64,000 nt of DNA from Halegenticoccus tardaugens (GCF_004116405.1 NZ_SDIC01000007.1:234494-298493); one strand, 5' to 3'; numbered from the stretch's first letter, positions 26,685-36,481 are shown. The notes: generated by a model not told the origin, from the letters alone. Numbers and translations: made by a program.

Positions 26685-27872
26685 ATGAAGCCGTTAGATG
26701 ATCTCACCGTCGTCGATCTCACTCAATCGGTCGCCGGCCCAGTCTGCACACAACTACTCGCGGAGATGGGAGCTACCGTAATCAAGGTCGAGCCTCCGGA
26801 AGGCGACAATTTTCGGAACTTGATGGGCGGAGACATGTCTGTACCCTTCAATCATGGAAAGCTCAGCCTCTGTGTCGACATCAAAACCGACGGGGGGCTG
26901 TCGATCGTCACTGAGCTCATGGACGAGGCGGACGTGATCGTTGAGAGTTTTCGCCCCGGAGTCCTCGCGAAGTACGATCTTGACTACGACGCAGTCTCAA
27001 TACAGAACAGGAACGCCGTCTACTGTTCATTGTCGGGTTTCGGCCGAAGCGGGCCGTATCGAACACACCCGGGATACGATCCCTGTATTCAGGCAGTCTC
27101 GGGCTTAATGTCGATCACCGGCTACCGGGATCGTCCACCAGTCCGTATCCGCGCGAGCCTCATCGACTGCGGAACCGGCGCAAACGCAGCCTTCGCAATC
27201 ATGGCTGCCGTTCGTCAGCGGGATCGAACAGGGGAGGGTACACACATCGACATCTCGCTTTTCGATGTGGCGGTCGCCTGGATGTCGTACTGGATTACGA
27301 ACTACGACCGAACAGGGAACCTGCCGGTACGCGCCGGGGAACAGGGCATTGGAAGCGCACCAAACGGCGTCTTCCAAGTGGATACTGGTTTCACGTATGT
27401 CGCAACTCTGTCGGAGGAAATGTACGAGCGCCTCTGCACTTTCCTAGGTCGACAGGATCTGCTTGAGGACGAACGGTTTGAAACGATCGAAGACCGCATC
27501 GAACATCGAAAAACGCTTCGTGACGAGCTCACCGCGGAATTTGCACAGTTTGGTCCAAAGGAACTGGAACAACACCTACTCGACGCACGGATCCCCGCAG
27601 GCGCGGTCCAGACCGTCCAGAATCTTGTTGAGGACGATCCCCACGTCGAAGAGCGGTCGCTACTCATCGACTCATATAACCCCGAACTGGAAGAACCAGT
27701 GAAGGCCCCGGCGCTACCGTTCCGGTTCAGTTCAGGGATCCACAATGGTGAATTCTCTTTGCGACCGCCGAAAATCGGTGAACACACCGCCGAAATCCTC
27801 AAGTCGCTTTCGTACTCTGAGAACGAGATTGATCGCCTCTACAAGACGGGTGCGGTTTTTTCAGACTCATAG
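26685..27872 (+). CDS. CaiB/BaiF-type (class III) CoA transferase
   Basis: A 395-residue class III CoA transferase. It opens 'MKPLDDLTVVDLTQSVAGP', with the family's 'LAEMGATVIKVEPP' next. The catalytic Asp lies in 'RASLIDCGTGANAAF', and 'GEGTHIDISLFDVAVAW' is the expected following segment. I start at this ATG because it aligns with the family start; a longer version adds 17 non-conserved residues. It transfers CoA between carboxylic acids without free CoA release. With the glutaconate-type transferase dead, this may be the island's working acid-activation enzyme. It follows the ThDP gene on the same strand. Confidence 0.92.
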   Translation: MKPLDDLTVVDLTQSVAGPVCTQLLAEMGATVIKVEPPEGDNFRNLMGGDMSVPFNHGKLSLCVDIKTDGGLSIVTELMDEADVIVESFRPGVLAKYDLDYDAVSIQNRNAVYCSLSGFGRSGPYRTHPGYDPCIQAVSGLMSITGYRDRPPVRIRASLIDCGTGANAAFAIMAAVRQRDRTGEGTHIDISLFDVAVAWMSYWITNYDRTGNLPVRAGEQGIGSAPNGVFQVDTGFTYVATLSEEMYERLCTFLGRQDLLEDERFETIEDRIEHRKTLRDELTAEFAQFGPKELEQHLLDARIPAGAVQTVQNLVEDDPHVEERSLLIDSYNPELEEPVKAPALPFRFSSGIHNGEFSLRPPKIGEHTAEILKSLSYSENEIDRLYKTGAVFSDS

Positions 27873-28342
27873 TTTATTTGTGGCTAGACCGCGAGATGAC
27901 CTCGGACCGAAAATCCGCGAGGCCTCAACTGATCGAATCGGTATCTCACGGTAACAATCGTCGCGTCCGAAAGGGCGGTGAGATCACCACCGTTCTAGGG
28001 AATCAACCGGAGACTCGACCTCCGTCGCCGTGAGCAATCGCATAGAAATATTGACCCACCAGTTCTATGGCTAAGTAGGCGTGCTCTGCCACGAAATTCA
28101 AAATACAACCTCGACTCGGGGAGTGTAGTTGCTGTCAGTCGACGGTTCCTCAAAATTAAGCTATGGTACTCCGCTGGCGTTAGGAGACCAGCACTCTCCT
28201 CGTCATTGAGAAACAGTATCTCAGCCATACTCTACGTATCACAATCGAGTGGAAAAAGATCAGTAATTCGGCCAATCGCGTTAGTGGGTTGGTGCTTCCG
28301 TCGGCGCTCACATCCCAAACTTATTCATGGTCATATTTCTAT
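27873..28342. other. Intergenic stretch with a possible gene relic
   Basis: About 470 bases without a clear gene. A minus-strand frame ending at 27995 starts 'MAEILFLNDEESAGLLTP', which resembles the opening strand of ornithine-cyclodeaminase-family proteins, then degenerates. It may be the 5' end of a lost gene. The right part is A/T-rich and probably holds the promoter of the following small gene. Confidence 0.3.
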
Positions 28343-28537
28343 GTGAAGTGTGTGACTTGCCCGTACCTTTCGTACCGTAACTCAGACGGTAGCTTAGAAT
28401 TCGACACCGAGCGCGCGTACTGTGAAGTCATTGATGAGTTCGTCTCTCCGATGCGTGCAGATGTCTGCAACGACCGTCACGAGCTCTCTCATACTCGTGA
28501 TTGTGAGTTTTACCGTGACAAAATTGGTCTCGAGTAA
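28343..28537 (+). CDS. Small cysteine-rich (putative zinc) protein
   Basis: A 64-residue protein with a likely GTG start ('MKCVTCPYLSYRNSDG') directly downstream of an A/T-rich stretch. Cysteines at positions 3, 6, 27, 42 and 54 suggest metal binding. The acidic composition and 'YCEVIDEFVSPMRADVCND' phrase resemble small zinc proteins common in haloarchaea. It converges with the BKACE gene. I do not know its function. A 54-base in-frame extension upstream exists but is hydrophobic and unlike the rest. Confidence 0.6.
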   Translation: MKCVTCPYLSYRNSDGSLEFDTERAYCEVIDEFVSPMRADVCNDRHELSHTRDCEFYRDKIGLE

Positions 28538-28617
28538 TAACGTCTGTTTCGTTGTCCCAGAAAGTCCCGGAGGGATTACTGTCATTTGAAGACATCGTCG
28601 CGATCGACGTGAGCGGC

Positions 28618-29463
28618 TTACACTCCCGATAAACCAAGGACTTCACGTGTCTCTGCAGGTGTCGCAAGATCCCGCTCAAGTTCGTCCGCGATCCGAACAG
28701 CTCGCGCGACCAACTGCGCGTTACTTTTGGCGGGTTCGCTGCGACGGTAGTACAGATTGTCTTCCATACCTACACGGATGTGTCCGCCCATGATAATACC
28801 CATCGTCGTCAGTGGCAGCTGATGGGGTCCGATTGATAGAACGTTGAAAATTGAGTTCTCTGGGAGATTGTTGATCATATTTATCATATTCTCCGGCGTC
28901 GCCGGCGTCAGCGTTCCGGGGCCGAAGATGATGTTGATGTAATAGGGTTTGTCGAGCAATCCCTTGTCGATCAGGCGGTAGACCTCGTTAAGGTGGCCAT
29001 TATTGAATACCTCCATCTCCGGTTTAATTCCTTTTTTTTGCATTTCTGACGCTAACGTATCAATCATATGGCGAGTGTTCTCGGAGGTGAGATGCTGATA
29101 TCGGTTCATCGGTCCCATGTCGAGCGACGCCATTTCTGGTAACGGGTCGGTTCGGATGCCTTTTGCCCGTTCTTCAAGGGGCAACCCCGTCCCACCCGTC
29201 GTATTCTGAATAATGATGTCGTCGCAGCGTTCTCGGACTAGGTCGTTAATCTCTTGAAGCCGACTGGCGTCGCGCTCACCCCGCTCGTCACGGCCGTGGA
29301 GGTGAATAATCGATGCCCCAATTCGTTCGCACTCGCGGGCTGTCTCGGCGATCTCTTCAGGCGACTCCGGTAGGTTCGGATTTGCTTCTTTCCCATGTAC
29401 CCCACCTGTCGTCGGCACCGTCAGGATCAGCTTTCCGCCCTCAAGGTAATTTTGGTAACTCAT
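28618..29463 (-). CDS. Beta-keto acid cleavage enzyme (BKACE, DUF849 family)
   Basis: A 281-residue DUF849 protein. BKACE enzymes condense a beta-keto acid with acetyl-CoA and release acetoacetate plus a new acyl-CoA, using a zinc ion. The zinc-binding His pair is visible as 'IIHLHGRDERGERD', with further family motifs 'TTGGTGLPLEER', 'MEVFNNGHLNEVYRLIDKG' and 'GPHQLPLTTMGIIMGGHIRVG'. It diverges from a 3-hydroxyacyl-CoA dehydrogenase-like gene only 55 bases away, a pairing also found in carnitine degradation, where a dehydrogenase makes the beta-keto acid. The substrate pocket residues cannot be judged by eye. Confidence 0.92.
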   Translation of the reverse strand: MSYQNYLEGGKLILTVPTTGGVHGKEANPNLPESPEEIAETARECERIGASIIHLHGRDERGERDASRLQEINDLVRERCDDIIIQNTTGGTGLPLEERAKGIRTDPLPEMASLDMGPMNRYQHLTSENTRHMIDTLASEMQKKGIKPEMEVFNNGHLNEVYRLIDKGLLDKPYYINIIFGPGTLTPATPENMINMINNLPENSIFNVLSIGPHQLPLTTMGIIMGGHIRVGMEDNLYYRRSEPAKSNAQLVARAVRIADELERDLATPAETREVLGLSGV

Positions 29464-29518
29464 CTAGAGTGATACTGATGTACGCTCACAAAACATTATT
29501 GGACCGGTAGGCGACCAT

Positions 29519-30550
29519 TTGCACATGGATCGAAGATCTTCCGTTGGTGGGAACCACCCCACCTCCAAGCTTGCAACGATCGGTGCCGGCACGATGGGAC
29601 ACAGCATTGCTGTCGCCGCAGCCGCCGGAGGCTGTTCAGTGACGCTGTTCGACGTCGACGAGACATCGCTTCGAGCGGCGCGCGAAAAGATCAAGATGGT
29701 AGCAGAGACCATCGCAGCTAGTAATGTATATGAAGCGACTGACGCGAACGAGATTATCGCTCGCATTGAATACGTCACCTCGATCGAGGGGGCTGTCGAG
29801 GATGCAGAACTAATCATTGAGGCGGTACCTGAGATTAGAGAGACGAAACTTGCTGCGTTCGAACGGATCGATCGTTATGCGCTTGACGATGCCGTGCTGG
29901 CGACGAACACGTCGTCACTTCCACTTGACGACCTCGTCGGATCGATCAGTTCCCCCGAGCGCTTCTGCGGGATGCATTGGTTTCATCCTGCTCACATCGT
30001 CCCTGTTGTTGAAGTCGTCTACGGCACCCACACCGCCGACGAAACCGTCGACATTTCCTGCCAATTCCTCCAGAAGATCGGGAAGGACCCTGTCATCGTC
30101 AAACGAGACGTACCGGGGTTTATCGCAAACCGCATTCAGTCAGCGATGGCCCGGGAGGTGTGGACACTACTTGAAGAAGGGGTTGCCAGCCCGGAAGATA
30201 TCGATCGCGCAGTCAAGGGCACTTTCGGGTTTCGACTCCCAGTGCTTGGTGCGCTCGAGAAGGCCGATTATTCTGGCCTCGATATCCACCATACCGTCCT
30301 GAAAGAACTTCTCCCGGACATCGATCGTGGTACCTCACCGCCAGACATTCTTTCCGCCCTTGTCGAAGAAGGCCGGTTTGGTGTAAAATCCGGTTGCGGT
30401 GTCTACAACTGGAATGACGCTGACCTCGAGACACTCATCGAAGAGCGGGATCAGCGGCTGCTCGATCTGCTTGACGTGTATCAAACCGCGCGGAGTGCGT
30501 CGACATCGCAAGAAGCAGTAGATCTAGAATTGTTTCAACGGCGGAGTTGA
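29519..30550 (+). CDS. 3-hydroxyacyl-CoA (or 3-hydroxy-acid) dehydrogenase
   Basis: A 343-residue enzyme with an N-terminal NAD-binding domain ('TIGAGTMGHSIAVAAAAGG') followed by the helical substrate domain of the 3-hydroxyacyl-CoA dehydrogenase family. Expected motifs are 'LIIEAVPEIRETK', 'NTSSLPLDDLVG', the catalytic His in 'GMHWFHPAHIVPVVEVV', and 'VPGFIANRIQSAMAREV'. The first ATG is used; another is two codons on. Divergence from the BKACE gene suggests it oxidises a 3-hydroxy acid to the beta-keto acid that BKACE cleaves. Carnitine dehydrogenase is a related alternative. An IS fragment follows downstream. Confidence 0.9.
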   Translation: MHMDRRSSVGGNHPTSKLATIGAGTMGHSIAVAAAAGGCSVTLFDVDETSLRAAREKIKMVAETIAASNVYEATDANEIIARIEYVTSIEGAVEDAELIIEAVPEIRETKLAAFERIDRYALDDAVLATNTSSLPLDDLVGSISSPERFCGMHWFHPAHIVPVVEVVYGTHTADETVDISCQFLQKIGKDPVIVKRDVPGFIANRIQSAMAREVWTLLEEGVASPEDIDRAVKGTFGFRLPVLGALEKADYSGLDIHHTVLKELLPDIDRGTSPPDILSALVEEGRFGVKSGCGVYNWNDADLETLIEERDQRLLDLLDVYQTARSASTSQEAVDLELFQRRS

Positions 30551-30717
30551 AGGGACTATATCTCGGCAGATCTGGCAATCGGGTTCTGTCAGTGGAATAC
30601 GTATCCTGTCCCCGCGTATCCGTTTTGTCGCTCCGTGGTTCGACCCTGGCATTCCATAGCATGTGACTATGTTACGTCGACAACAAATTTGCCTACTGTG
30701 ATATTATTCCTTTTTCC

Positions 30718-31003
30718 ACTAGACGCCACTCAGTTAGAATCCACCGCCCGGGACGGTTCCGGTGACCCTCGTCGTCCCGCACCACACGCGGGACGACGAC
30801 TTGTTCTGGTCTCTGTCGAGGATGATGAGCCGCTTGCGGAAGCGTATCGACATCGCTGGGGAATAGAGACGTCCTATCGGAAGATCGGTGAATTCCTGCC
30901 GCGAACGTCGGCGACGACGTTCGCTGTCCGGCTGTTCGAGTTTCTCTTTGCCGTGGCGTTGTACACTCTGTGGATTTTGGTGTGTCTCACATTCGTTGAG
31001 TAG
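30718..31003 (+). pseudogene. Transposase C-terminal fragment (IS4/ISH3-like)
   Basis: The frame carries 'YRHRWGIETSYRKIGEF', which contains the Y-(2)-R-(3)-E-(6)-K signature of IS4-superfamily transposases. The typical tail 'AVRLFEFLFAVALYTLWILV' follows. Only the last 90 or so residues survive, so the catalytic Asp residues are absent. I cannot locate terminal repeats. It lies immediately after the 3-hydroxyacyl-CoA dehydrogenase gene. Confidence 0.75.
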
Positions 31004-31846
31004 CGAGTGTTGACCGATCGACCAGCGGTCTCGACGGCTTGTTTCGGCTGTTCATACTGTCGCTTCCATATGGATAGCAGTGCGGTCGACGGCTGACCCA
31101 GGCTGAGTAGTTAGCGTAACTTTGAACACTCGCTCGGGCGAATGACATCCCAAAGAGCGTAAATTCGATTGATTCCAATGGTCGTGGTTTGATCCTGCTT
31201 CCAATAGCCATACAAAGGTTGCGCAGACCACTCGGCCTGGGTCAGCACGCCGCTGTCTACTGGCAAGGTTCCGTTCGCTTGGTTTCGAGGACGGCTCACC
31301 GCTTCTACAGTGAGTTTAGCTGGTGAGAAAACGTCGGTGATCGCGACTTCTTATTCTTCACGGTGGGCAACCGATCGCATCCGTCTCGAGATTCGGCACC
31401 TACTGTTTAGGCCGGGGTTTCCCACACGGACAGTCTTTGGTGCGTTAAGAATCTCGGGTTTGCATCCTATCGTGATACGGGCCGTGCAGCGCGGCCATTA
31501 CCCCTACCCGTCTCGCAACACCGCTACATTAGCATTCGAGGCCAGCGGTTGGCTCATTGCGACGATCCCACGTTATGCGTACACCGTCGAACGCCGTGAT
31601 GTGAACAAATCGAGATCCGGGCTGCTGTTCCTCTGGGCCGACACACAACTACCGATAATTGAATTGACGTTCACGTATGCTATTGCAATAGTCACACTTG
31701 TATGAGGAACCAAGATAAAATACGTTCCCGGTGTGGTATGAAATAGAACAATCGTTAAAGATACACATCAAATATTTTATAATACACCTCATCAAAATAA
31801 TCGGTAAGTTTATTATGCAATTCGTTAGTTCTACCTATGTGAGAGA
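31004..31846. other. Degenerate stretch between IS fragment and TRAP genes
   Basis: About 840 bases with no intact gene. The minus strand from 31360 to 31110 reads as protein-like ('FSPAKLTVEAVSRPRNQ', then 'YGYWKQDQTTTIGINRIYAL') and may be a relic I cannot name. The last 130 bases are very A/T-rich and probably carry the promoter of the TAXI gene, including TATA-like runs near 31778-31785 and 31807-31817. Confidence 0.35.
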
Positions 31847-32899
31847 ATGACAGACAATTCCATCCATCCATCCACACAGGGGATACCACGTCGTCATATT
31901 CTGAAAGCAGGTATCGGTCTCGGAATCACCGGATTAGGTGGCTGCCTCGGGGGCAGCGGAGGTAATGGAGGCACTTCAATGCTCACTATTGGTGCTTCTT
32001 CGGACGGCTCCGCGTCGTACGCCTCCATGCAAGCGCTTCAGCGGTCTTTATCGAATCATAGCGACTCAGTGAATTTCAGCGTCACGGCACCTGGTGGTGA
32101 TCCGGAAAGCATTCGTGCATACGATAACGATGAATTAGACGGCTACACTGCGGGGAATTTCATTTTCAAGCAGGCTGTCGACAAGGGAGAGCCATTCAGC
32201 GGACAAGCTGTTGAGAACTTCCCATATCTTGGTTTTTCATACTTGTCCCTTCACATGCATTGGTTAGCAGTAGAGGGAGTGAATGTTAACTCAATCGAAG
32301 AAGCGGTGGAAAAGGATCTAAACATTTGGGTGGGCCCACCTGGCTGGGGTCTCAGAACACTCTGCGTCAACATAATGGAAGAAGCTGGTTTAGGAGATAT
32401 AAAAAATACGGTAGATGTGTCTGCCGAAGACGTGGCCTCCCAGATAGACGAGGGTCGCATTGATGTGTTCTTTGCGTACGGAACTAATGGCCGGAGTCTC
32501 CCCAGTTGGATGGTGGAGGTCGACTCCCGAGCAAGCGTCCACGCGTTGAAAATGAGTGATGATTACGTCACTGCCATTAAAAACTCAGAGGCAGGATTCG
32601 CTGAAGTAGAACCCTATGGGTATAAGCAGGATATTGGAATGGATCAATATCAAGCTTGGACAGACGACTATAATACATATTTCTCACCGGACGTTCCAGC
32701 CAAAGCGGTTAAAGAAGTCTTACAAACTACCCATAAGCATTGGAAGGAAGCACGAGAATCGGACTCAAATTATATGGATCACTCTGATCCTAAAAGTTTA
32801 ACTGAGTATTATCACACAAATACTCCAGTTCACCCTGGCGCAGCAGACTTCCTCAAGGAGAATAACGCTTGGAATGATTCATGGAAACGCGGAGAGTAG
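31847..32899 (+). CDS. TRAP transporter solute-binding protein, TAXI family (TAT lipoprotein)
   Basis: A 350-residue extracellular binding protein. A twin-arginine signal ('PRRHILKAG', R15-R16) leads to a lipobox ending at C33 ('GLGGCLGG'), so it should be exported folded and anchored by lipid. The mature part has TAXI-type features: 'TIGASSDGSASYASMQALQ', 'EDVASQIDEGRIDVFFAYGT' and a tail with 'HPGAADFLKENNAW'. It is followed by the fused membrane component, forming a complete TRAP-TAXI importer for an organic acid. The A/T content is higher than in the preceding catabolic genes. Confidence 0.92.
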   Translation: MTDNSIHPSTQGIPRRHILKAGIGLGITGLGGCLGGSGGNGGTSMLTIGASSDGSASYASMQALQRSLSNHSDSVNFSVTAPGGDPESIRAYDNDELDGYTAGNFIFKQAVDKGEPFSGQAVENFPYLGFSYLSLHMHWLAVEGVNVNSIEEAVEKDLNIWVGPPGWGLRTLCVNIMEEAGLGDIKNTVDVSAEDVASQIDEGRIDVFFAYGTNGRSLPSWMVEVDSRASVHALKMSDDYVTAIKNSEAGFAEVEPYGYKQDIGMDQYQAWTDDYNTYFSPDVPAKAVKEVLQTTHKHWKEARESDSNYMDHSDPKSLTEYYHTNTPVHPGAADFLKENNAWNDSWKRGE

Positions 32900-33011
32900 T
32901 CGATCGAGACTTCTCGAGCGCCTGGGAACATGAATGCTAAACTAATCGTAGACAAATCAGAATATAGATGATAGTACTAAAGAAACACAGTATTTCAGTA
33001 ATGATCTAATG

Positions 33012-35003
33012 ATGACACAAAACGATAAAATCGTTAAAAATAATATAACTAGCGGTTTAGTTATATTGGCTACACTTTCTTGGGGGGTGACTCTTTGGTT
33101 CGCATATACCCAAGGAATGCCCCAGGCGAGATACGGAATTTTATTCATGGGATTTATGATCCTAATAGCTGTTCTTAGTGAGACAGAAGAAGCTCTTGAA
33201 GAGAACAATTTTATTTCTCTTGGATTATTAATCATTGCTGGGATCGGTGGTGTTATTGCGACGGTATACATGTTGATACATTATGAGGCGCTGATTTATA
33301 CTCGAGTGGGCTTCGCGTTTCAGTATGAATACGTTCTTGCAGCCATACTTGTTTATTCAATATTATATTTAACATACAAATCGTATGGCGCCATTTTTGT
33401 CAGTGTTGTTGTACTCGCAATCATATATGGATATGCCGGGAACTATTTCCCTGGAATCCTGCGCCACGGGGGGTTCAGTCTTAACAGACTCCTCTTAATC
33501 CTCGTACTTGATGTTGAAGGCTTCTTTGGATCGATCCACCGTATTATGGCATCAGAAGTGGCCTTGTTTTTGTTGTATGCTGGTCTGATGCGTGGCTACG
33601 GTGCCTTCGATCTCATTTTGCGTATCGCGCTGCGTTCCGTAAGGTACATCAAATCTGGTGTCGGGCAATCAGCCGTCACTGCAAGTATCATCATTGGATC
33701 AATTACCGGGAGTCAAGCGGCTAACACTGCAATCACCGGATCGTTCACTATTCCACTGATGAAGGAGCATGGAATGAGATCTGACACCGCAGGGGGGATC
33801 GAATCGGTCGCCTCCTCGGGCGGACAGATCATGCCACCTGTGATGGGTGCCGCAGCATTCGTGATGGCGTCAATCTTGGGAACGACTTATCTGACAGTCG
33901 CAATCGCAGGGATCATCCCTGCAATGATTTTCTATATTTCTGTAGTCATCGCTGTCCACTACACTACAATGCAACAGATTGACGGGGTCGTAGACATCAA
34001 TATGGGTGACTATCTTGACGAGACGAAATCCAAACAGGAGCTTTTAGTTCAGTCTGTTCGATTCGTCATTCCGTTCATTGTGCTGGTGTATACACTTGGC
34101 GTTTTGCAGTGGTCGGCTATGTCTGCAGGTTTGTGGACAGTCGTAACAATGATCCTTACTGGGTTCGGCTTTCCCCTCGTTAAACAGGCTTTCGAAGACG
34201 TCGATGAAATCCCTAGCCAGAGCCGAGAGATCGTTAGCCAGACGATAGCGGGATTAAAGTATGGCGCAGTCACACTCGCACCAATCGTTATCATTGTTGC
34301 CTCAGTAAACGGAATTGTCGATATTCTCACCCAGACTGGGCTGCCTGGGATACTGTCACTCATAGTGATTGACCTTGCGGGCGGGAATATGACGCTTACC
34401 GTTATTCTGGCGATGGGTGTCTGTATTCTACTCGGACTTGGGATGCCGACTGTCGCTGCATACATCGTTGTAGCCTTCCTCATCGCGCCTACTCTCATTA
34501 GCCAATTCCTCGTTCCCGAAATGGCTGCACACTATTTTGTGTTTTACTCCGCGATTCTTTCTGGCCTTACACCCCCAATCGCCATTGCGGTAGTGGTTGC
34601 CACAGGAATAGCGGAGTCAAACTTTTGGAAGACGTGTGTTGAGGCATTGAAAATATCGGCAGTATTATTCATACTTCCGATTGCATTTATCTATAATCCA
34701 GAGCTCGTCGTCGGCGGATTCACCTTTGAAACCCTTGTTTCGGCTGCCATTGCCCTCATGGGTGCTCTCGGTGTCGTACACGGGTTGAACACAGGATCCA
34801 TAGGAATGAATCTGCCGTTCACGCTCCTGATTCGGGCTCTCTTCTTAGCCCTAGGCACACTCGGGATTGTTTTCCCCAGTCTCTCAGTCCGAATTGGGGC
34901 TCTTATAGGAATACTTGTCTTGTATGTCTTCCAAAGTCGGAATCCATTTGCCACACAGTCTCCCTCGTCTGACACTTCACCTACTAGTAAATTTGATAAC
35001 TAA
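33012..35003 (+). CDS. TRAP transporter fused permease (DctQM-type, TAXI partner)
   Basis: A 663-residue integral membrane protein with about 16 to 18 predicted spans. The first four form the DctQ-like part and the rest the DctM-like part, as is normal for TAXI partners. Signatures include 'ASIIIGSITGSQAANTAITG', 'SVASSGGQIMPPVMGAAAFV', 'GLGMPTVAAYIVVAFLIAP' and 'GLTPPIAIAVVVATGIAESN'. I use the second of two adjacent ATGs. It follows the binding protein by about 110 bases. TRAP systems use an ion gradient, normally sodium, which suits a halophile. The substrate is unknown but is probably one of the acids broken down by the island. Confidence 0.92.
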   Translation: MTQNDKIVKNNITSGLVILATLSWGVTLWFAYTQGMPQARYGILFMGFMILIAVLSETEEALEENNFISLGLLIIAGIGGVIATVYMLIHYEALIYTRVGFAFQYEYVLAAILVYSILYLTYKSYGAIFVSVVVLAIIYGYAGNYFPGILRHGGFSLNRLLLILVLDVEGFFGSIHRIMASEVALFLLYAGLMRGYGAFDLILRIALRSVRYIKSGVGQSAVTASIIIGSITGSQAANTAITGSFTIPLMKEHGMRSDTAGGIESVASSGGQIMPPVMGAAAFVMASILGTTYLTVAIAGIIPAMIFYISVVIAVHYTTMQQIDGVVDINMGDYLDETKSKQELLVQSVRFVIPFIVLVYTLGVLQWSAMSAGLWTVVTMILTGFGFPLVKQAFEDVDEIPSQSREIVSQTIAGLKYGAVTLAPIVIIVASVNGIVDILTQTGLPGILSLIVIDLAGGNMTLTVILAMGVCILLGLGMPTVAAYIVVAFLIAPTLISQFLVPEMAAHYFVFYSAILSGLTPPIAIAVVVATGIAESNFWKTCVEALKISAVLFILPIAFIYNPELVVGGFTFETLVSAAIALMGALGVVHGLNTGSIGMNLPFTLLIRALFLALGTLGIVFPSLSVRIGALIGILVLYVFQSRNPFATQSPSSDTSPTSKFDN

Positions 35004-35785
35004 TACACTCTGTTGAGCTAAATCTACTTCCCGTCGATCGTACTCATCGGATGAACTAACCAATACGTCGAGCGGCTCGAAATGTGTTACTGAAGTCGAA
35101 GAATCCCTTTCGGTGATGGCATGAGGCGATAGCAATCCAAGTACAAACGTTTGGTCGACTTGGACGTCAGGTGCTTCTCCATGTAGGAAAGCGGCGGTAG
35201 GGACGATGGTCGAAAACCGCCAAGGTGGACGATTCTACCGTCGGATTCATGGCCAATTATTCTCACATGCCTGTTTACGGGTGTTAACTGGGAATGCACC
35301 GTAATCTCTTTTGCGACATCTGGACAAGGTAGATTGTCAGGATACTTGTCCTTCGTTTTCGAGGTGTGATCCCCACATTCACGAGTATCGCGTCGCTGAT
35401 GGGGCCCATAACTACGTCTCGGAAAAGGGATAAAGAGGAGGGATTCTCTCGATCAACCTCTTTGTGTCTTCTCGTTCTAGCTGTGAAAAGAGATTTGAGG
35501 CTCAAAAATAGTTGTACAGGATCTAAAGTCATCTACAACCTCTTTGTTTGTTCCCGCCCGGTAGTCGCTTCTGAAATGCGCTCCCAAACAGTCGAGAGGA
35601 CAAACTTACCAAAGATCCGTTGCGTCGCGACTCCGTGTAGCGGCTTTCGGAAACCCATTTCGGAAACCGAGTGAAAGAGCAAAAAATCGCCCGACTGGGC
35701 GACAAAGTCCCATCGCTGAGACGGATTTCGGAAGTATTGGAACTGACACGCTGAGGCTTATTCTACACTCCGTTGTGGTCCGACC
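35004..35785. other. Boundary stretch between catabolic island and mobile-element genes
   Basis: About 780 bases without a recognisable gene. Frames of up to 102 codons exist on both strands but have neither acidic haloarchaeal composition nor known motifs. A small hairpin (CGCCC-ACTG-GGGCG-like, near 35690-35703) is present. TATA-like 'ggcttattctac' lies about 27 bases before the next gene. No tRNA or attachment site was found here. Confidence 0.4.
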
Positions 35786-36481
35786 ATGGAATCGACGACT
35801 GATCACCCACCGATCCCCGAGTTACCGGCACTCGAACCTGGTCTTCAACTCCTCAAAGCCGAATCATACTCACTTGGGCCATTACACACACTTGTAGTCG
35901 ATCACGCCTCGCTCAACAGTGGTCGAGCTTACTGGGTGGATACCCACAGCCATGCCCATACCAACCCTCTCGCCCAACTCGCTCCAGATCGCCGCGTGTG
36001 TGAGCGGATTCAGGTCGCGCGCGCCTTTACACCGTTCCAACACACCGCCTTAGCGGAGGCTCTCGCCGAGACGGTCAATACTGATACATCACTGCTCGTC
36101 CTGCCAGCACTGGATGGCATGTACAGAGATGACTCACTGCGAGCCACCGAGGGGACCGACATGCTCGTGCGGGTGCTCGCTAGTCTCGCAGGAGTCGCTC
36201 GCAAGTATAACCTGCCGGTGCTCGTCACGCGGAGTCAAAAAGACGAGTTCTCGGAACCGATTGAGACAGCAGCCACCGAGATCATCGAATGCGAACAAAC
36301 GCAATTTGGCCCACGGTTCGTCGCGGACTCGTTCGAAACGCTCGTCTATCCGGTTAGCGGCGGTCACCTCCAGACAACGCTTGCATTCTGGGAGCGTATC
36401 CTCCAAGCGAGACAACCGTTGTACGAAACGGCCCAGACTGGACCGCAGACGCCGGGGGTGATCGCGAATGGGTCGAACTAA
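35786..36481 (+). CDS. RecA/RadA-like protein lacking a P-loop (PolB2-associated)
   Basis: A 231-residue protein with the strand/helix pattern of a RecA-fold ATPase: 'GPLHTLVVDHASLNSGRAYW' at the usual first strand and 'DTSLLVLPALDGMYRD' at the Walker-B strand. 'VARKYNLPVLVTR' follows, typical of RadA/KaiC relatives. The G-x4-GK-S/T loop is absent, so it is probably not an active ATPase. It overlaps the next gene by 14 bases and is in line with PolB2, so the three form one cassette. Such inactive RecA-like proteins beside altered polymerases suggest a DNA repair or translesion complex, by analogy to bacterial ImuA. Function is inferred. Confidence 0.7.
   Translation: MESTTDHPPIPELPALEPGLQLLKAESYSLGPLHTLVVDHASLNSGRAYWVDTHSHAHTNPLAQLAPDRRVCERIQVARAFTPFQHTALAEALAETVNTDTSLLVLPALDGMYRDDSLRATEGTDMLVRVLASLAGVARKYNLPVLVTRSQKDEFSEPIETAATEIIECEQTQFGPRFVADSFETLVYPVSGGHLQTTLAFWERILQARQPLYETAQTGPQTPGVIANGSN

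Noticed and set aside
31310..31705. A 131-codon plus-strand frame before the TRAP genes
   Set aside because: Not acidic, no motif and no promoter-start relation. The opposite strand looks more protein-like in part, so I treat the stretch as degenerate.
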